Shown piece by piece: positions 45,486 to 53,394 of a stretch of 64,000 bases of DNA. Made by a program: the position numbers and the translations under genes. Source of the DNA: Sphingomonas changbaiensis NBRC 104936. GTDB taxonomy: Bacteria > Pseudomonadota > Alphaproteobacteria > Sphingomonadales > Sphingomonadaceae. The first letter of the stretch is position 1. Every line of letters starts with the position of its first letter. The notes beneath the pieces were generated by a model that saw nothing but the letters and a program-made list of their open reading frames with translations, was not told where the DNA came from and searched no databases. Location: positions 27,540 to 91,539 of the forward strand of contig NZ_BBWU01000003.1 of the NCBI RefSeq assembly GCF_000974765.1, read 5' to 3'.

Positions 45486-46049
45486 CTAGGCTAATGCAGT
45501 TCCGCCGCAAATTCGAGTCTTGGCTCGAAGCGCGTCGCGCGGGCAGCGCATCGCCACGGGCCAGTCTATGCGCGGACGGCCGAGCTGGGCTCCTGGTCGG
45601 CCAGGCACCGGATCAGTCCGGGGAACGATCGCCGGGGCTGCCGATCGAGCCGTCGTCACGTCCGGCAGAACCCGTTCCGCGTGCGCGCCGGTCGCAAAGA
45701 CAGTCATGGCGAGCAGGAACAGAGTCGTCTGCAGAACCGCGATGGCGATCCTGTGACCCGCGGGTTGCGCCTCGATCACGAGGTTGTGGGGCATCGGCGA
45801 GGATTCGCCCGCCAGCCGCTCGATGCGCACTCTTCCTTGCGGCGCGACTTCGCCGACGAACAGCGGGCAGCGGTCCGGCTGCCTCGCCGAATAGCAGCGA
45901 TAGGCGAGCGGTTGCGGCGTCCGGTTCGCTATATCCACGACCAGCCCCAGCCGCGCGACCGGATGCTCCGGCAATCCGGGCGGCAGGCCGAACAAGCCGG
46001 CAGTCAAAGCCGGCCGGAATGACGGATTGCTGTCCACATCTCCCTCCAT
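45486..46049 (-). CDS. possible membrane protein of unknown function
   Basis: 187 residues from the ATG at 46049 (a longer frame reaches 46124). The first 95 residues read as a beta-rich soluble domain (LGLVVDIANRTPQPLAYRCY, LFVGEVAPQGRVRIERL). One membrane helix follows (about 105-127, IAIAVLQTTLFLLAMTVF), then a basic Pro/Arg tail. No family recognised. It lies 89 bases upstream of the DyP-P450 gene on the same strand, so it may be co-transcribed. A plus-strand frame over the same bases is Arg/Ser-rich and less protein-like. Confidence 0.45.
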   Translation of the reverse strand: MEGDVDSNPSFRPALTAGLFGLPPGLPEHPVARLGLVVDIANRTPQPLAYRCYSARQPDRCPLFVGEVAPQGRVRIERLAGESSPMPHNLVIEAQPAGHRIAIAVLQTTLFLLAMTVFATGAHAERVLPDVTTARSAAPAIVPRTDPVPGRPGAQLGRPRIDWPVAMRCPRDALRAKTRICGGTALA

Positions 46050-46184
46050 CGCTCGGATGCGCGGCCCGCGAACGGAGCCGGCACGAGGGAAAGTGCGCCG
46101 AAACCTGACGGCGCACCGTGGCAATCACCCCGCGCGGGGTGTGAGTTTTGTCACAATGTGGGCCGCGGGTCGCGGACGGCGAGC

Positions 46185-46919
46185 TCAGTCGATCGCCGGC
46201 GTGCCGAATGAGGGACGGGGGATGTTGTTCTCGACGATCCAGTCCGCGGTCGTCTTCAGGTCTTCCAGGTCGTGCACGTCGCGACAGCCCTGCGTTTCGA
46301 ACGGCAGGATGTGCGAGCCCATGCAGGGCCAGGGCTGCTGCCCTTCAGGGTCGAACACCGCCCGGCGGCCACGCAGCACCCAGAAGGAATGATCGAAGAA
46401 GAAGCAGGTCGGCAGGTCCTGCCGATTGGCCGACACGCCGCTTTCCTGGATCAGTGATTCCAGCGAACCGTCCGGCCGCAGCCGCTTCGCGCGCATCGGG
46501 TGATAATCCGGCTGCTGATGTGCCGGCACAACCGCGGTGGCCGCCGGATTGGCGAGCAGCAGGTCGATGCAGGCGTCGATCTGCGCCTCGCTGATCGTGC
46601 CGACATTCGCGTGCTGCACGACCAGGATGTCGATCGGGCCATCGCGTTCCATGATCTCGAACGCATGGCGAACCGCATCGCTGCTCTGCGCGGTGGCGGT
46701 TGCAAGCGCCGCCGGCCGCTCGATCGGCTTGTAGCCGGCCTCGCCGGCGGTCTCGAGAATGCGCGGGCAATCGCTGCTGACATAGAACCGCTCGACGTGA
46801 CGGCTGCGCCGTGCGGCTCCGGCCGCCCAGTGGAGCAGGGGTGCGCCAAGCACCGGCAGGATGTTCTTGTCTTTCAGCGAGCTGCCGCCGCGCCCGATCA
46901 TCAGCGCTACGACGTTCAT
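46185..46919 (-). CDS. acylneuraminate cytidylyltransferase-family protein (NeuA/PseF-like)
   Basis: 244 residues from the ATG at 46919 that overlaps the methyltransferase stop. The nucleotide-binding P-loop-like start is MIGRGGSSLKDKN, a variant of the family ARgGSKgIpxKN motif, followed by PVLGAPLLHW, YVSSD, ILVVQHANVGTISEAQI and the HDLEDL end. The family activates nonulosonic acids (sialic, pseudaminic, legionaminic) or Kdo as CMP-sugars. It closes an operon with the synthase and methyltransferase. A second, different cytidylyltransferase is at 50151, so two activated sugars or two steps may exist. Confidence 0.85.
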   Translation of the reverse strand: MNVVALMIGRGGSSLKDKNILPVLGAPLLHWAAGAARRSRHVERFYVSSDCPRILETAGEAGYKPIERPAALATATAQSSDAVRHAFEIMERDGPIDILVVQHANVGTISEAQIDACIDLLLANPAATAVVPAHQQPDYHPMRAKRLRPDGSLESLIQESGVSANRQDLPTCFFFDHSFWVLRGRRAVFDPEGQQPWPCMGSHILPFETQGCRDVHDLEDLKTTADWIVENNIPRPSFGTPAID

Positions 46920-47896
46920 GCGCGGTCCCCAAAGCGGACGATCAGCAGCAGCGCGTCGCTGGTGCGCGCGGCCTCGCGGGTGGTGCGCCAGCTCGTTTCC
47001 AGCCACCACCGATCACGCTCGAACAGGTCCGGCTTGGCGCCTTGCGGCGCGTTGAAGTGAATCCAGTGGAAATAGTTGAAAATACCGTAGCGCTGATACC
47101 CGGCGACCTCGACTACGGCATCGGGAAACAGCCGCCGCGCCATGCGCTCCAGCACCGCGGCCGAGAAATAGGAGATGTGCTCCCGCATATAGCTGCGCTG
47201 CCGATAGGCAGGCGAAAGATCGAGCAGCTCGTCATCGGCATTGGGCACTTCGATCCAGAGGCTGCCGCCGTCCGGCCGAACGAGCTCGCCCGCGCGCCGC
47301 ATCAGGCCGAGCGGGTCTTCCACATGCTCGAGCACGTGCCACAAAGTCACCGCGTCACAGCTCGCGCGGTGGCGAGCGACATAGGCGTCATCGAGCAATC
47401 CGACTTCGTAGGCCGGGACCGGGAAGTCCGGATCGGCGCGTTCACCCAAATGGCGCCGGCCGGTCTCGACCCGCAACTCGCTGGGCTCCAGCACGCTGGT
47501 TTCGACATCAGGCCGCGAGGCCGTCATCGCCGATCCGAAAAAGCCGTAGCCGCCGCCGATATCGAGCAGGCGCGCGGGCCGCCCGTCGGCGCGGCGGAGT
47601 GTTTCGCCGTGCGCAGCGAACCGCGCGGCGCGCCGTCTCGCCTCGATCGCGCTGTGGTCGAACAGCGTCTCGATCGGGGTGCCATAATGATCGACGACGA
47701 AGTTGACCTGTCCATCCTCGCGATAGAGCCCGAGGTCGTAGCTGGGGGGCGAAAGCTGCACGTGCGAGCAGGACAGGCACTGGACCGCGCGCAGCTGCCC
47801 GCTCGCATCGCCCTTGATCGCCACTTGAACGGCCGCGGGCATGTCCTCGCTGGCGCACAGCAGGCAGCGGAACTCGGCGGAGGTGCGGGCGAGCAT
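46916..47896 (-). CDS. SAM-dependent methyltransferase with N-terminal zinc ribbon
   Basis: 326 residues. Two Cys pairs (C11-x2-C14, C40-x2-C43) form a rubredoxin-like zinc site. A class I methyltransferase domain follows with LLDIGGGYGFFG (about 109), LEPSE and a TLWHVLEHVEDP motif, then a C-terminal domain with DRWWLETSW. This layout is used by sugar C-methyltransferases and by small methyltransferases in glycan clusters. It starts one base inside the synthase stop and ends 4 bases inside the cytidylyltransferase, so a modification of the CMP-activated sugar or of its acceptor is likely. Confidence 0.82.
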   Translation of the reverse strand: MLARTSAEFRCLLCASEDMPAAVQVAIKGDASGQLRAVQCLSCSHVQLSPPSYDLGLYREDGQVNFVVDHYGTPIETLFDHSAIEARRRAARFAAHGETLRRADGRPARLLDIGGGYGFFGSAMTASRPDVETSVLEPSELRVETGRRHLGERADPDFPVPAYEVGLLDDAYVARHRASCDAVTLWHVLEHVEDPLGLMRRAGELVRPDGGSLWIEVPNADDELLDLSPAYRQRSYMREHISYFSAAVLERMARRLFPDAVVEVAGYQRYGIFNYFHWIHFNAPQGAKPDLFERDRWWLETSWRTTREAARTSDALLLIVRFGDRA

Positions 47897-49422
47897 CAGG
47901 CTGCGATCCTGTATTTGTGATGTTCGCTGGCATTCACCGCCTTGGTGCCGGAGCCGACCATCTGCTCCGCCTCGCGCAGCCTCGCCACATAGTCCCGGAA
48001 GTCGGCCGTCGTCAGGTCGACCGCGACCGCGTCGAAATGGGCCCATTCCGTGTTGCCCAGCTTCACGTGTTTTTCGATCATCCGCGCGCCGGCGGCGATG
48101 GCGAGTGCGGAGGCGAGCCAGCCCATGTCGTGGCTCGAATAGCCGGGAATGATGCGCGGTTCCGCGTCCGACAGCGCCTTGTAGTGGCCGACGACGCCGA
48201 CATTGCAGTCCGCATTGGGTGTCGGATAGGCGGAGTTGCACTGGAGCAGGTATAGGCTGCGGCAGTTGACGAACTGCGCGAGCAGCCATTCCTCATAGTC
48301 CGGCCCGGTCATGCCCGTCGAAAGGACCACCGCCCCACGGTAATTCTGCGCGACATAGCCGAGATATTGGCGATGCTCCGAAATCGTGCTCGGCAGCTTC
48401 ACCATCTGCGGCTCGAACTGCAGCATGAACTCGAACGAGGGCTGGTCCAGCACCGAGGCGAACCAGCCGATCCCGAGGTCGCGGCAAAGCGCGTCGACGA
48501 ACGCGAAGTCGTCGCGATCGAGTTCCAGCTGGTGCCGGTAGTCCGCGAACGTCTTTCCGAACGGCGAGACGTAGGGCGAGGCGAGCTGCTCCGCCGTGTA
48601 GAAGGTGTCGACGTTGCGCTTCTGCAGCTTGACGAGATCGGCGCCCGCCGCGCGGGCGGCGCGGATCATCCGCTCGAGCCGCTGCCGGTCGCCGAAGTGG
48701 TTGGTCGTGAGTTCGGCCGTGACCTGGACCTTGCTCGCAGCGCCCGCGCCGCCCCGATCGAGCGAGACGTTGAACCGCTGGTTCAGCTCCTCTGCGCTCA
48801 GTTTCGAGAACGACCGGTCGCCGACATGGACGACCTCCAGGTCCGAATCCTTCAGCATGTAGAGGCAGTTCAGGAAGAAGAACTCCTGCATGCTGACCCG
48901 GAAGAAGCGGTCCGCGCTGTTGCCCGGTGCATAGTCGTGGGTGATCGCTTCCGAGATGCCGGCCTCGGCGCGGAAATCGAAACCGACCATGTAGACGGTC
49001 TGCCGCCGTCCGCGTGCGCGGGCGACCTGGCGCGCGATCTTGAGAGCGGACAGGAACAGCACGTCCTCGACCACGAAGCCATCCGACAGGAAGCGCTGCA
49101 TCAGCAGGTCGCTATTGTCGTTCTGAAGCGGGACGAACGGCGCGTGCAGCACCTCGCGGCCCGGCGCGCTGAAATCGGCCGAGGTGATGTACAGTCGCGA
49201 ACGCAGGCCGTTCGCGACCAGCGACGGCTTCACCCAATCGCCGTGAAAGATCGTGATGTCGGCGGGCGCGATGCGTTCGGCATCGTTGACCGCGATGACC
49301 AGCGACCCGGCGAACGCGTCGGGCGAAATGCCGTCAACCGAGCAGCCCTTGCCGAGGATGAAGATCGTATCGGTGCCGTATGTCGACGCAATGTCGGCGA
49401 TGCGGGTCGAGAAATGATCCAT
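47896..49422 (-). CDS. nonulosonate synthase (NeuB-type) with N-terminal sialyltransferase-like domain, no SAF domain
   Basis: 508 residues from the ATG at 49422, which has GGGAAGA upstream. Residues 1-205 look like a nucleotide-sugar-binding domain of the DUF115/GT42 kind: FILGKGCSVD near 22-30, and a helix (VEDVLFLSALKIARQ) before the strand TVYMVGFDF, as in Cst-type sialyltransferases. Residues 230-485 are a NeuB TIM barrel with TAELTTNH (His242), VKLQK, LSTGM, YPTP, GYSSH (His431) and EKH. Canonical NeuB continues into a C-terminal SAF domain; this protein ends about 20 residues after the barrel. It would condense phosphoenolpyruvate with an N-acyl-hexosamine. Confidence 0.85.
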   Translation of the reverse strand: MDHFSTRIADIASTYGTDTIFILGKGCSVDGISPDAFAGSLVIAVNDAERIAPADITIFHGDWVKPSLVANGLRSRLYITSADFSAPGREVLHAPFVPLQNDNSDLLMQRFLSDGFVVEDVLFLSALKIARQVARARGRRQTVYMVGFDFRAEAGISEAITHDYAPGNSADRFFRVSMQEFFFLNCLYMLKDSDLEVVHVGDRSFSKLSAEELNQRFNVSLDRGGAGAASKVQVTAELTTNHFGDRQRLERMIRAARAAGADLVKLQKRNVDTFYTAEQLASPYVSPFGKTFADYRHQLELDRDDFAFVDALCRDLGIGWFASVLDQPSFEFMLQFEPQMVKLPSTISEHRQYLGYVAQNYRGAVVLSTGMTGPDYEEWLLAQFVNCRSLYLLQCNSAYPTPNADCNVGVVGHYKALSDAEPRIIPGYSSHDMGWLASALAIAAGARMIEKHVKLGNTEWAHFDAVAVDLTTADFRDYVARLREAEQMVGSGTKAVNASEHHKYRIAA

Positions 49423-50080
49423 CGTACGTCTTCCCATCGATCAGAATGTCGCAGCCCTGCTCCCGCGCCAGCATCAGGCCGGCGAGGAGGTCCCACACGC
49501 GGGCGCCTTTCGGATTGACGAAGCGGGCCAGCGCGCCGCGCGTCACATTGAACAGATTGTAGACGGCGCAGCCGAAGATGCGGGCCTCGCCGCCCTCGCC
49601 GATGCCGGCCGCGATCGCCGGGTGGGCCGAGGACGAATAACCGGTGATGCGGGAGCGGACCCGCGCCACCTCTTCGCCGCTGGCCAGCGAATCCCCGAGC
49701 TCCGGGAGCATCAGCAGGCTGCCGGCATGCTCCCCGTCGTGCCACAGGCTCAGCGACACGCCCCATTCCTTCAGGCCGGAGCAGAAATTCTCGGTGCCGT
49801 CGATCGGGTCGAGAACCGCGACCCACCCGTCGCGCGCCGCTTCCGGCCCCTCGTCTGAAAAGCTTTCCTCGCCGATCAGCCTGAGGCCCGGCAGGCGTTC
49901 GCCGAGCCAGTCGGTCAATCGCCGTTCCAGAAACAGGTCGGCCTGGGTGACGGGGCTACCGTCCGCTTTCCAGCTGATGTCGTACCGCCGCTCGAACAAG
50001 GCGGGCAGGGACTCCTCTACCAGATCGCGGACGCCCCGCAGCAGCGGCGCTACCGACGGCGAGGAGAGGACTCTTTCCAT
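49334..50080 (-). CDS. inositol-monophosphatase family phosphatase
   Basis: 248 residues. Metal-binding motifs are IGEESFSDEG, LDPIDGTENF and the WD of ARVWDLLAG, so the two-metal site is complete. Members dephosphorylate inositol phosphate, histidinol phosphate, PAP or sugar phosphates. Here, as first gene of the nonulosonate operon, it may act on the 9-phosphate or another sugar phosphate. Its 3' end overlaps the synthase gene by 89 bases in another frame. The duplicated leader with the CtrA-like site lies directly upstream. Confidence 0.88.
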   Translation of the reverse strand: MERVLSSPSVAPLLRGVRDLVEESLPALFERRYDISWKADGSPVTQADLFLERRLTDWLGERLPGLRLIGEESFSDEGPEAARDGWVAVLDPIDGTENFCSGLKEWGVSLSLWHDGEHAGSLLMLPELGDSLASGEEVARVRSRITGYSSSAHPAIAAGIGEGGEARIFGCAVYNLFNVTRGALARFVNPKGARVWDLLAGLMLAREQGCDILIDGKTYDGSFLDPHRRHCVDIRHRYDLHPRQGLLG

Positions 50081-50104
50081 GCCGGCTATAAGCAGGCCGG
50101 CAGC

Positions 50105-50119
50105 CTAAACTTTGGTTAA
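50105..50119 (-). promoter_or_regulatory. near-consensus CtrA site in duplicated leader, copy A
   Basis: On the minus strand the site reads TTAA-CCAAAGT-TTAG, one base off the alphaproteobacterial CtrA consensus TTAA-N7-TTAA. It lies 25 bases before the phosphatase ATG. The leader, from the start codon to about 50136, is largely repeated at 53330-53390. Confidence 0.5.
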
Positions 50120-50150
50120 CGCGCCCCTCAGAAAGGCGCTGAATCCGTCG

Positions 50151-50885
50151 TCAACGATCGGGCAAAGCCGGCCACGCGATCCGGGTGGCAGGGTCGACGG
50201 CATCCAGCTGATCTTCGACGTAGAGGGCATAGAGCGCCCGCGTGAACCGATAGTCTTCCGGATAGTCGATATCGACGCCGGACAGCCGCGGCAGGTCGTG
50301 GAGGATGGGATTGTCCCCGATCAGATACCCTCGATCAAGGATGTCCTGCCTCGGCGACATGTACAGGCTGTTGGTGACCTTCGCGACGCCGGGGAGGTCC
50401 TGGGACGAGATGTGGTTCCGGTTCGCCTGATAATTGAGCGCCCTCCCTTCGAACCAGAAATACTCCTTCATCAAATTGACCCCCAACAGGGAATCGAAGG
50501 AGCCATTGATCACGCCCTCGGCGTAGCGCCGGAACGCGGTGAGATATTCCTGCGGCGGCATCAACGGGCACACGACGGTGCACCATGCGATGTGCTCGTG
50601 CGGGATCTCGCGGACGATCCCGGTGATGACCTCCGCCATCGGCACGATATGGCCCGTCGCCAGGCGCAGGTCGCGTTTGTGGCGGGAGACGCCGAGCTTC
50701 TGCGCGATCGACAGGAATTCCTCGTCTTCCGAGCTCAAATAGATGCGGGCCGGGTCGATCACCGAGACAAGCTGCCGCAGCTTCCATTCGATCAACGACG
50801 GCGAGTCCCCGAACGGCAGCATCGACTTGTTCGGGATGCGCGAACTGCCCCGGCGCGCGGGAACGACAATGGCGAGGTCGTACAT
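50151..50885 (-). CDS. acylneuraminate cytidylyltransferase-family protein, second copy
   Basis: 244 residues. The family P-loop is better preserved than in the other copy: IVVPARRGSSRIPNKSMLPFG, then YLSSEDEEF, AWCTVVCPLMPPQEYLTAF and the end VDIDYPEDYRFTRAL. The last is a D-x-D-like metal motif of CMP-sugar synthetases. It lies 4 bases behind the first glycosyltransferase-like gene and forms the end of the right-hand operon. Sequence differences from the 46185 copy suggest different substrates and not a recent duplication. Confidence 0.88.
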   Translation of the reverse strand: MYDLAIVVPARRGSSRIPNKSMLPFGDSPSLIEWKLRQLVSVIDPARIYLSSEDEEFLSIAQKLGVSRHKRDLRLATGHIVPMAEVITGIVREIPHEHIAWCTVVCPLMPPQEYLTAFRRYAEGVINGSFDSLLGVNLMKEYFWFEGRALNYQANRNHISSQDLPGVAKVTNSLYMSPRQDILDRGYLIGDNPILHDLPRLSGVDIDYPEDYRFTRALYALYVEDQLDAVDPATRIAWPALPDR

Positions 50886-50889
50886 CGTG

Positions 50890-52074
50890 TCAGGCTCCGA
50901 TTGAGTGAAGCGAGGCTGCGGCCGCGAGAAGGTCGGCTCTCGACTGTTCGAGACCAAGGTCCCAGCGCGCCGGGTGGAATGGCCGCTCGACCCTGTCGAT
51001 CAGGTCCGCGAGCGCAAGGTCAGGATCCGTCGCAAGAAAGGCGTTGTTGGCAAGATGGAAGCCGATCCAGACGAGAGCTTCCTCGATATCCGGCACGTTC
51101 GGCCGTCCGGATCGAAGCGCCGTCTGCAACGCGTCGAAATCGGAATAGACGTTTAGCCACGGTGCCGATGCGAAGCGCGACAGTCGAAAAACCGGCTTCC
51201 CGAACAGGGCCGGCCAGACGAACGACTTGGAATCCCTGACGATCATGCCGTCGCAGTGCCGCGCAAGGGCAGGGGTGGCATCGCCGTCATCCGCCGGGGC
51301 AAGAATGCGGACCCTGTCGCAAGCGAGGCCTTCGAGCCGCGCCATCGCAGCGCGGTCCTGCCGCTGCGCCGGGTGTATGGTGAGCGCGAGGACGCAATCG
51401 TCGCCCAGCCGGGCCGCGAGTTCCCTCACGAACGGCTCGTTCACGGGAGCCGGCGAGTGCATCATGTAGAAATTGTCTTCGCCATCATGCTCAAGGGGGA
51501 GGGCGATGACCCGCCGGTCCGCGGGCAGGCCGGTCTGGTCGAAAAGGCGCGCGCGGCCGGCGGCATCGCCGCGGCGCATCGACCGGACCGCTTCCAACAG
51601 CGGGCGCGTTTGCCCGGCGAGCCAGTCTCTTTGGCCTTCGTCCAGCCATGGCATCACGCCGTGATCGAATATTCCGGCTCCGCTCAGCCTGATCCGTCCG
51701 CGCGACGGCAAAGGGGGAAAGTCTGCCTCCATCAGAAACCCGACTTTTCCGGGAAACCGACAGGGCGTCACGACGTCGGCGCTGCGGCAGAAGCTGTAGT
51801 CCGGATCGATTGCCCGGACGATGCGCAGCACCGCGCCCGGGTCCGATGGGGTCGTTCTGAGCGATGGGTGATCGGGGCTGTCGAAGATGTGCCAGGTCGT
51901 GCCGGGCAGCGCGCGGAGCGAAGCCAGATCGGCTTCCCCAACGCCAGTGCCGGCCCATCGCGGCGGGACGACGACATGCACGTCCACGCTCCGCGCCGCA
52001 GTCTCGATCAGCGGGCGGATGATGGCGCTCATCCACCCGTCCGTCACGACCGGAAGATAGAACAGAAGTCTCAC
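50890..52074 (-). CDS. putative glycosyltransferase of a tandem pair, copy 1
   Basis: 394 residues from a GTG at 52074 (the open frame reaches 52287 but only over the next intergenic space and gene). It has an N-terminal Rossmann-like start RLLFYLPVVTDGW, a motif DPDYSFCRSADVVTPCRFPGK, and a C-terminal DGMIVRDSKSFVWPALFGKP. The last resembles the donor-site Glu/Ser-Lys/Gly-Lys-Pro loop of capsule/Kdo-type GT-B enzymes. It is clearly paralogous to the next gene. A surface glycan role is inferred from that loop and from the CMP-sugar neighbours. No named family can be assigned. Confidence 0.7.
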   Translation of the reverse strand: MRLLFYLPVVTDGWMSAIIRPLIETAARSVDVHVVVPPRWAGTGVGEADLASLRALPGTTWHIFDSPDHPSLRTTPSDPGAVLRIVRAIDPDYSFCRSADVVTPCRFPGKVGFLMEADFPPLPSRGRIRLSGAGIFDHGVMPWLDEGQRDWLAGQTRPLLEAVRSMRRGDAAGRARLFDQTGLPADRRVIALPLEHDGEDNFYMMHSPAPVNEPFVRELAARLGDDCVLALTIHPAQRQDRAAMARLEGLACDRVRILAPADDGDATPALARHCDGMIVRDSKSFVWPALFGKPVFRLSRFASAPWLNVYSDFDALQTALRSGRPNVPDIEEALVWIGFHLANNAFLATDPDLALADLIDRVERPFHPARWDLGLEQSRADLLAAAASLHSIGA

Positions 52075-52150
52075 GGTATCGAGCGCGGCGTTCGACCGGT
52101 GCGATACCTGCTCACCTCGCGCCGGCAGCGGCCGAGGTCGGGTCGTGCCG

Positions 52151-53332
52151 TCATGCCGCCATGTCGAGCTGACGCTGATAGGCGTCCGCGCGTTCAAGTC
52201 CGGTGGCCAGGCGATCGCTGGAGAATGGGCGGTCGAGGCGGTCCAGGATATCGCGGCCCGTGATCGCAATCGGGCTGACGATCTCATGCAGCATATGAAA
52301 GCCGAACCAGAGGCGCAGTTCGTCTTCGGTCGGACCTTGGTACCCCAATGCGACCGCCGTCTGAAGGGCTTCCAGGTCGTCGATGGTGCGGAGCCATTCC
52401 GCGCTGGGCCGCTTGGACAGGCGCAGCGTCGGCTTGCCGAAATAGGCGCCGGAATAGATCGCCTTGGTGTTCTGGACGATCAGCCCGTCGCAATGCCGGA
52501 TCAGCAGCTCGGTCGGGAAATATTCGGCATCAGGGTTCGGCACGAGGTGCACGCGCGGACCGAGCGCCGCGATAGCCTCATAGAGCTTCGAATTATCGAC
52601 GTGCTGATAATTCAGCGGATGGTCGGTGACCGCGAGCACGAAATCATCGTCCAGCCGATCCGCGAGGTATTGAATCAGGTCGAGATTGCGTTCGAACCGG
52701 TGGTGGATCGAGTTGAACGCTTCCTCGTGCTCATATTCAAGCGGGACCGCCAGGATCTTCCGATCGTCCGGTAACCCCATATTTTGCAGCACTTCAGTGC
52801 GCGGACGCCGCGCTTCCCAGCGGTTGTCGACGCGCGCGCGCATCTGCCGCCAGGTGTCGGCGAACGCGGTTTCGATCGCCTCCCGGTCGTCGTCCGACAG
52901 GTGCGGCATCGCGCCGTGGTGCGAAAAGTCCGCCTGCAGCGTGATCCCGCGCGCATAGGTGAACAGCGGCGGTGCGCCGGGTTCCATCAGATAGCGCATC
53001 TTGCCGGGAAAACGCGAAGGCGTTGCGATATCGGCGCTGCGGCACAGCACATAATCGGGATCGATCGCCTGAACGAACTCGACGATTTCGTCAGGGTCGT
53101 CGGGCGACGTCCGCCACGACGGATGACCATCGCCATCCGCGATGTGCCACCGGACCTCGGTCAAGGAGGCGCAGTTCTTCAACTGTTCGGGCCCGATGCC
53201 GGTGTTCCGCCACAGGGGCGGCACCAGCACGTGAACTTCGGCCTCGGCGACCAGCGACCGGATCATGCGGGAGACGATGTTGTCGAACCACCAGGGCGTC
53301 ACGACCGGCAGATAAAAAAGGACCCTTTTCAT
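52151..53332 (-). CDS. putative glycosyltransferase of a tandem pair, copy 2
   Basis: 393 residues from the ATG at 53332; the ATG at 53341 is in frame, but the duplicated leader places 53332 exactly where the phosphatase start sits in copy A. Motifs parallel copy 1: RVLFYLPVVTPWW, IDPDYVLCRSADIATPSRFPGK, HCDGLIVQNTKAIYSGAYFGKP. There is no signal peptide or membrane helix. It probably transfers or prepares the activated nonulosonate. First gene of the right-hand operon. Confidence 0.72.
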   Translation of the reverse strand: MKRVLFYLPVVTPWWFDNIVSRMIRSLVAEAEVHVLVPPLWRNTGIGPEQLKNCASLTEVRWHIADGDGHPSWRTSPDDPDEIVEFVQAIDPDYVLCRSADIATPSRFPGKMRYLMEPGAPPLFTYARGITLQADFSHHGAMPHLSDDDREAIETAFADTWRQMRARVDNRWEARRPRTEVLQNMGLPDDRKILAVPLEYEHEEAFNSIHHRFERNLDLIQYLADRLDDDFVLAVTDHPLNYQHVDNSKLYEAIAALGPRVHLVPNPDAEYFPTELLIRHCDGLIVQNTKAIYSGAYFGKPTLRLSKRPSAEWLRTIDDLEALQTAVALGYQGPTEDELRLWFGFHMLHEIVSPIAITGRDILDRLDRPFSSDRLATGLERADAYQRQLDMAA

Positions 53333-53356
53333 GCCGGTCATTAATAAGCCGCGCGG

Positions 53357-53371
53357 CTAAAGTTTGGTTAA
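53357..53371 (-). promoter_or_regulatory. near-consensus CtrA site in duplicated leader, copy B
   Basis: The minus strand reads TTAA-CCAAACT-TTAG, again one base off TTAA-N7-TTAA. It lies 25 bases before the ATG at 53332, the same distance as in copy A, with the flanking CTCAG-AAAGGCGC block also conserved. Confidence 0.5.
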
Positions 53372-53394
53372 CGAGCCGCTCAGCAAAGGCGCGG

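Noticed and set aside
45479..46108. 209-codon plus-strand frame opposite 45486-46049
   Set aside because: Strongly Arg/Ser/Pro-biased shadow. The minus-strand frame shows a membrane helix and a more balanced composition.
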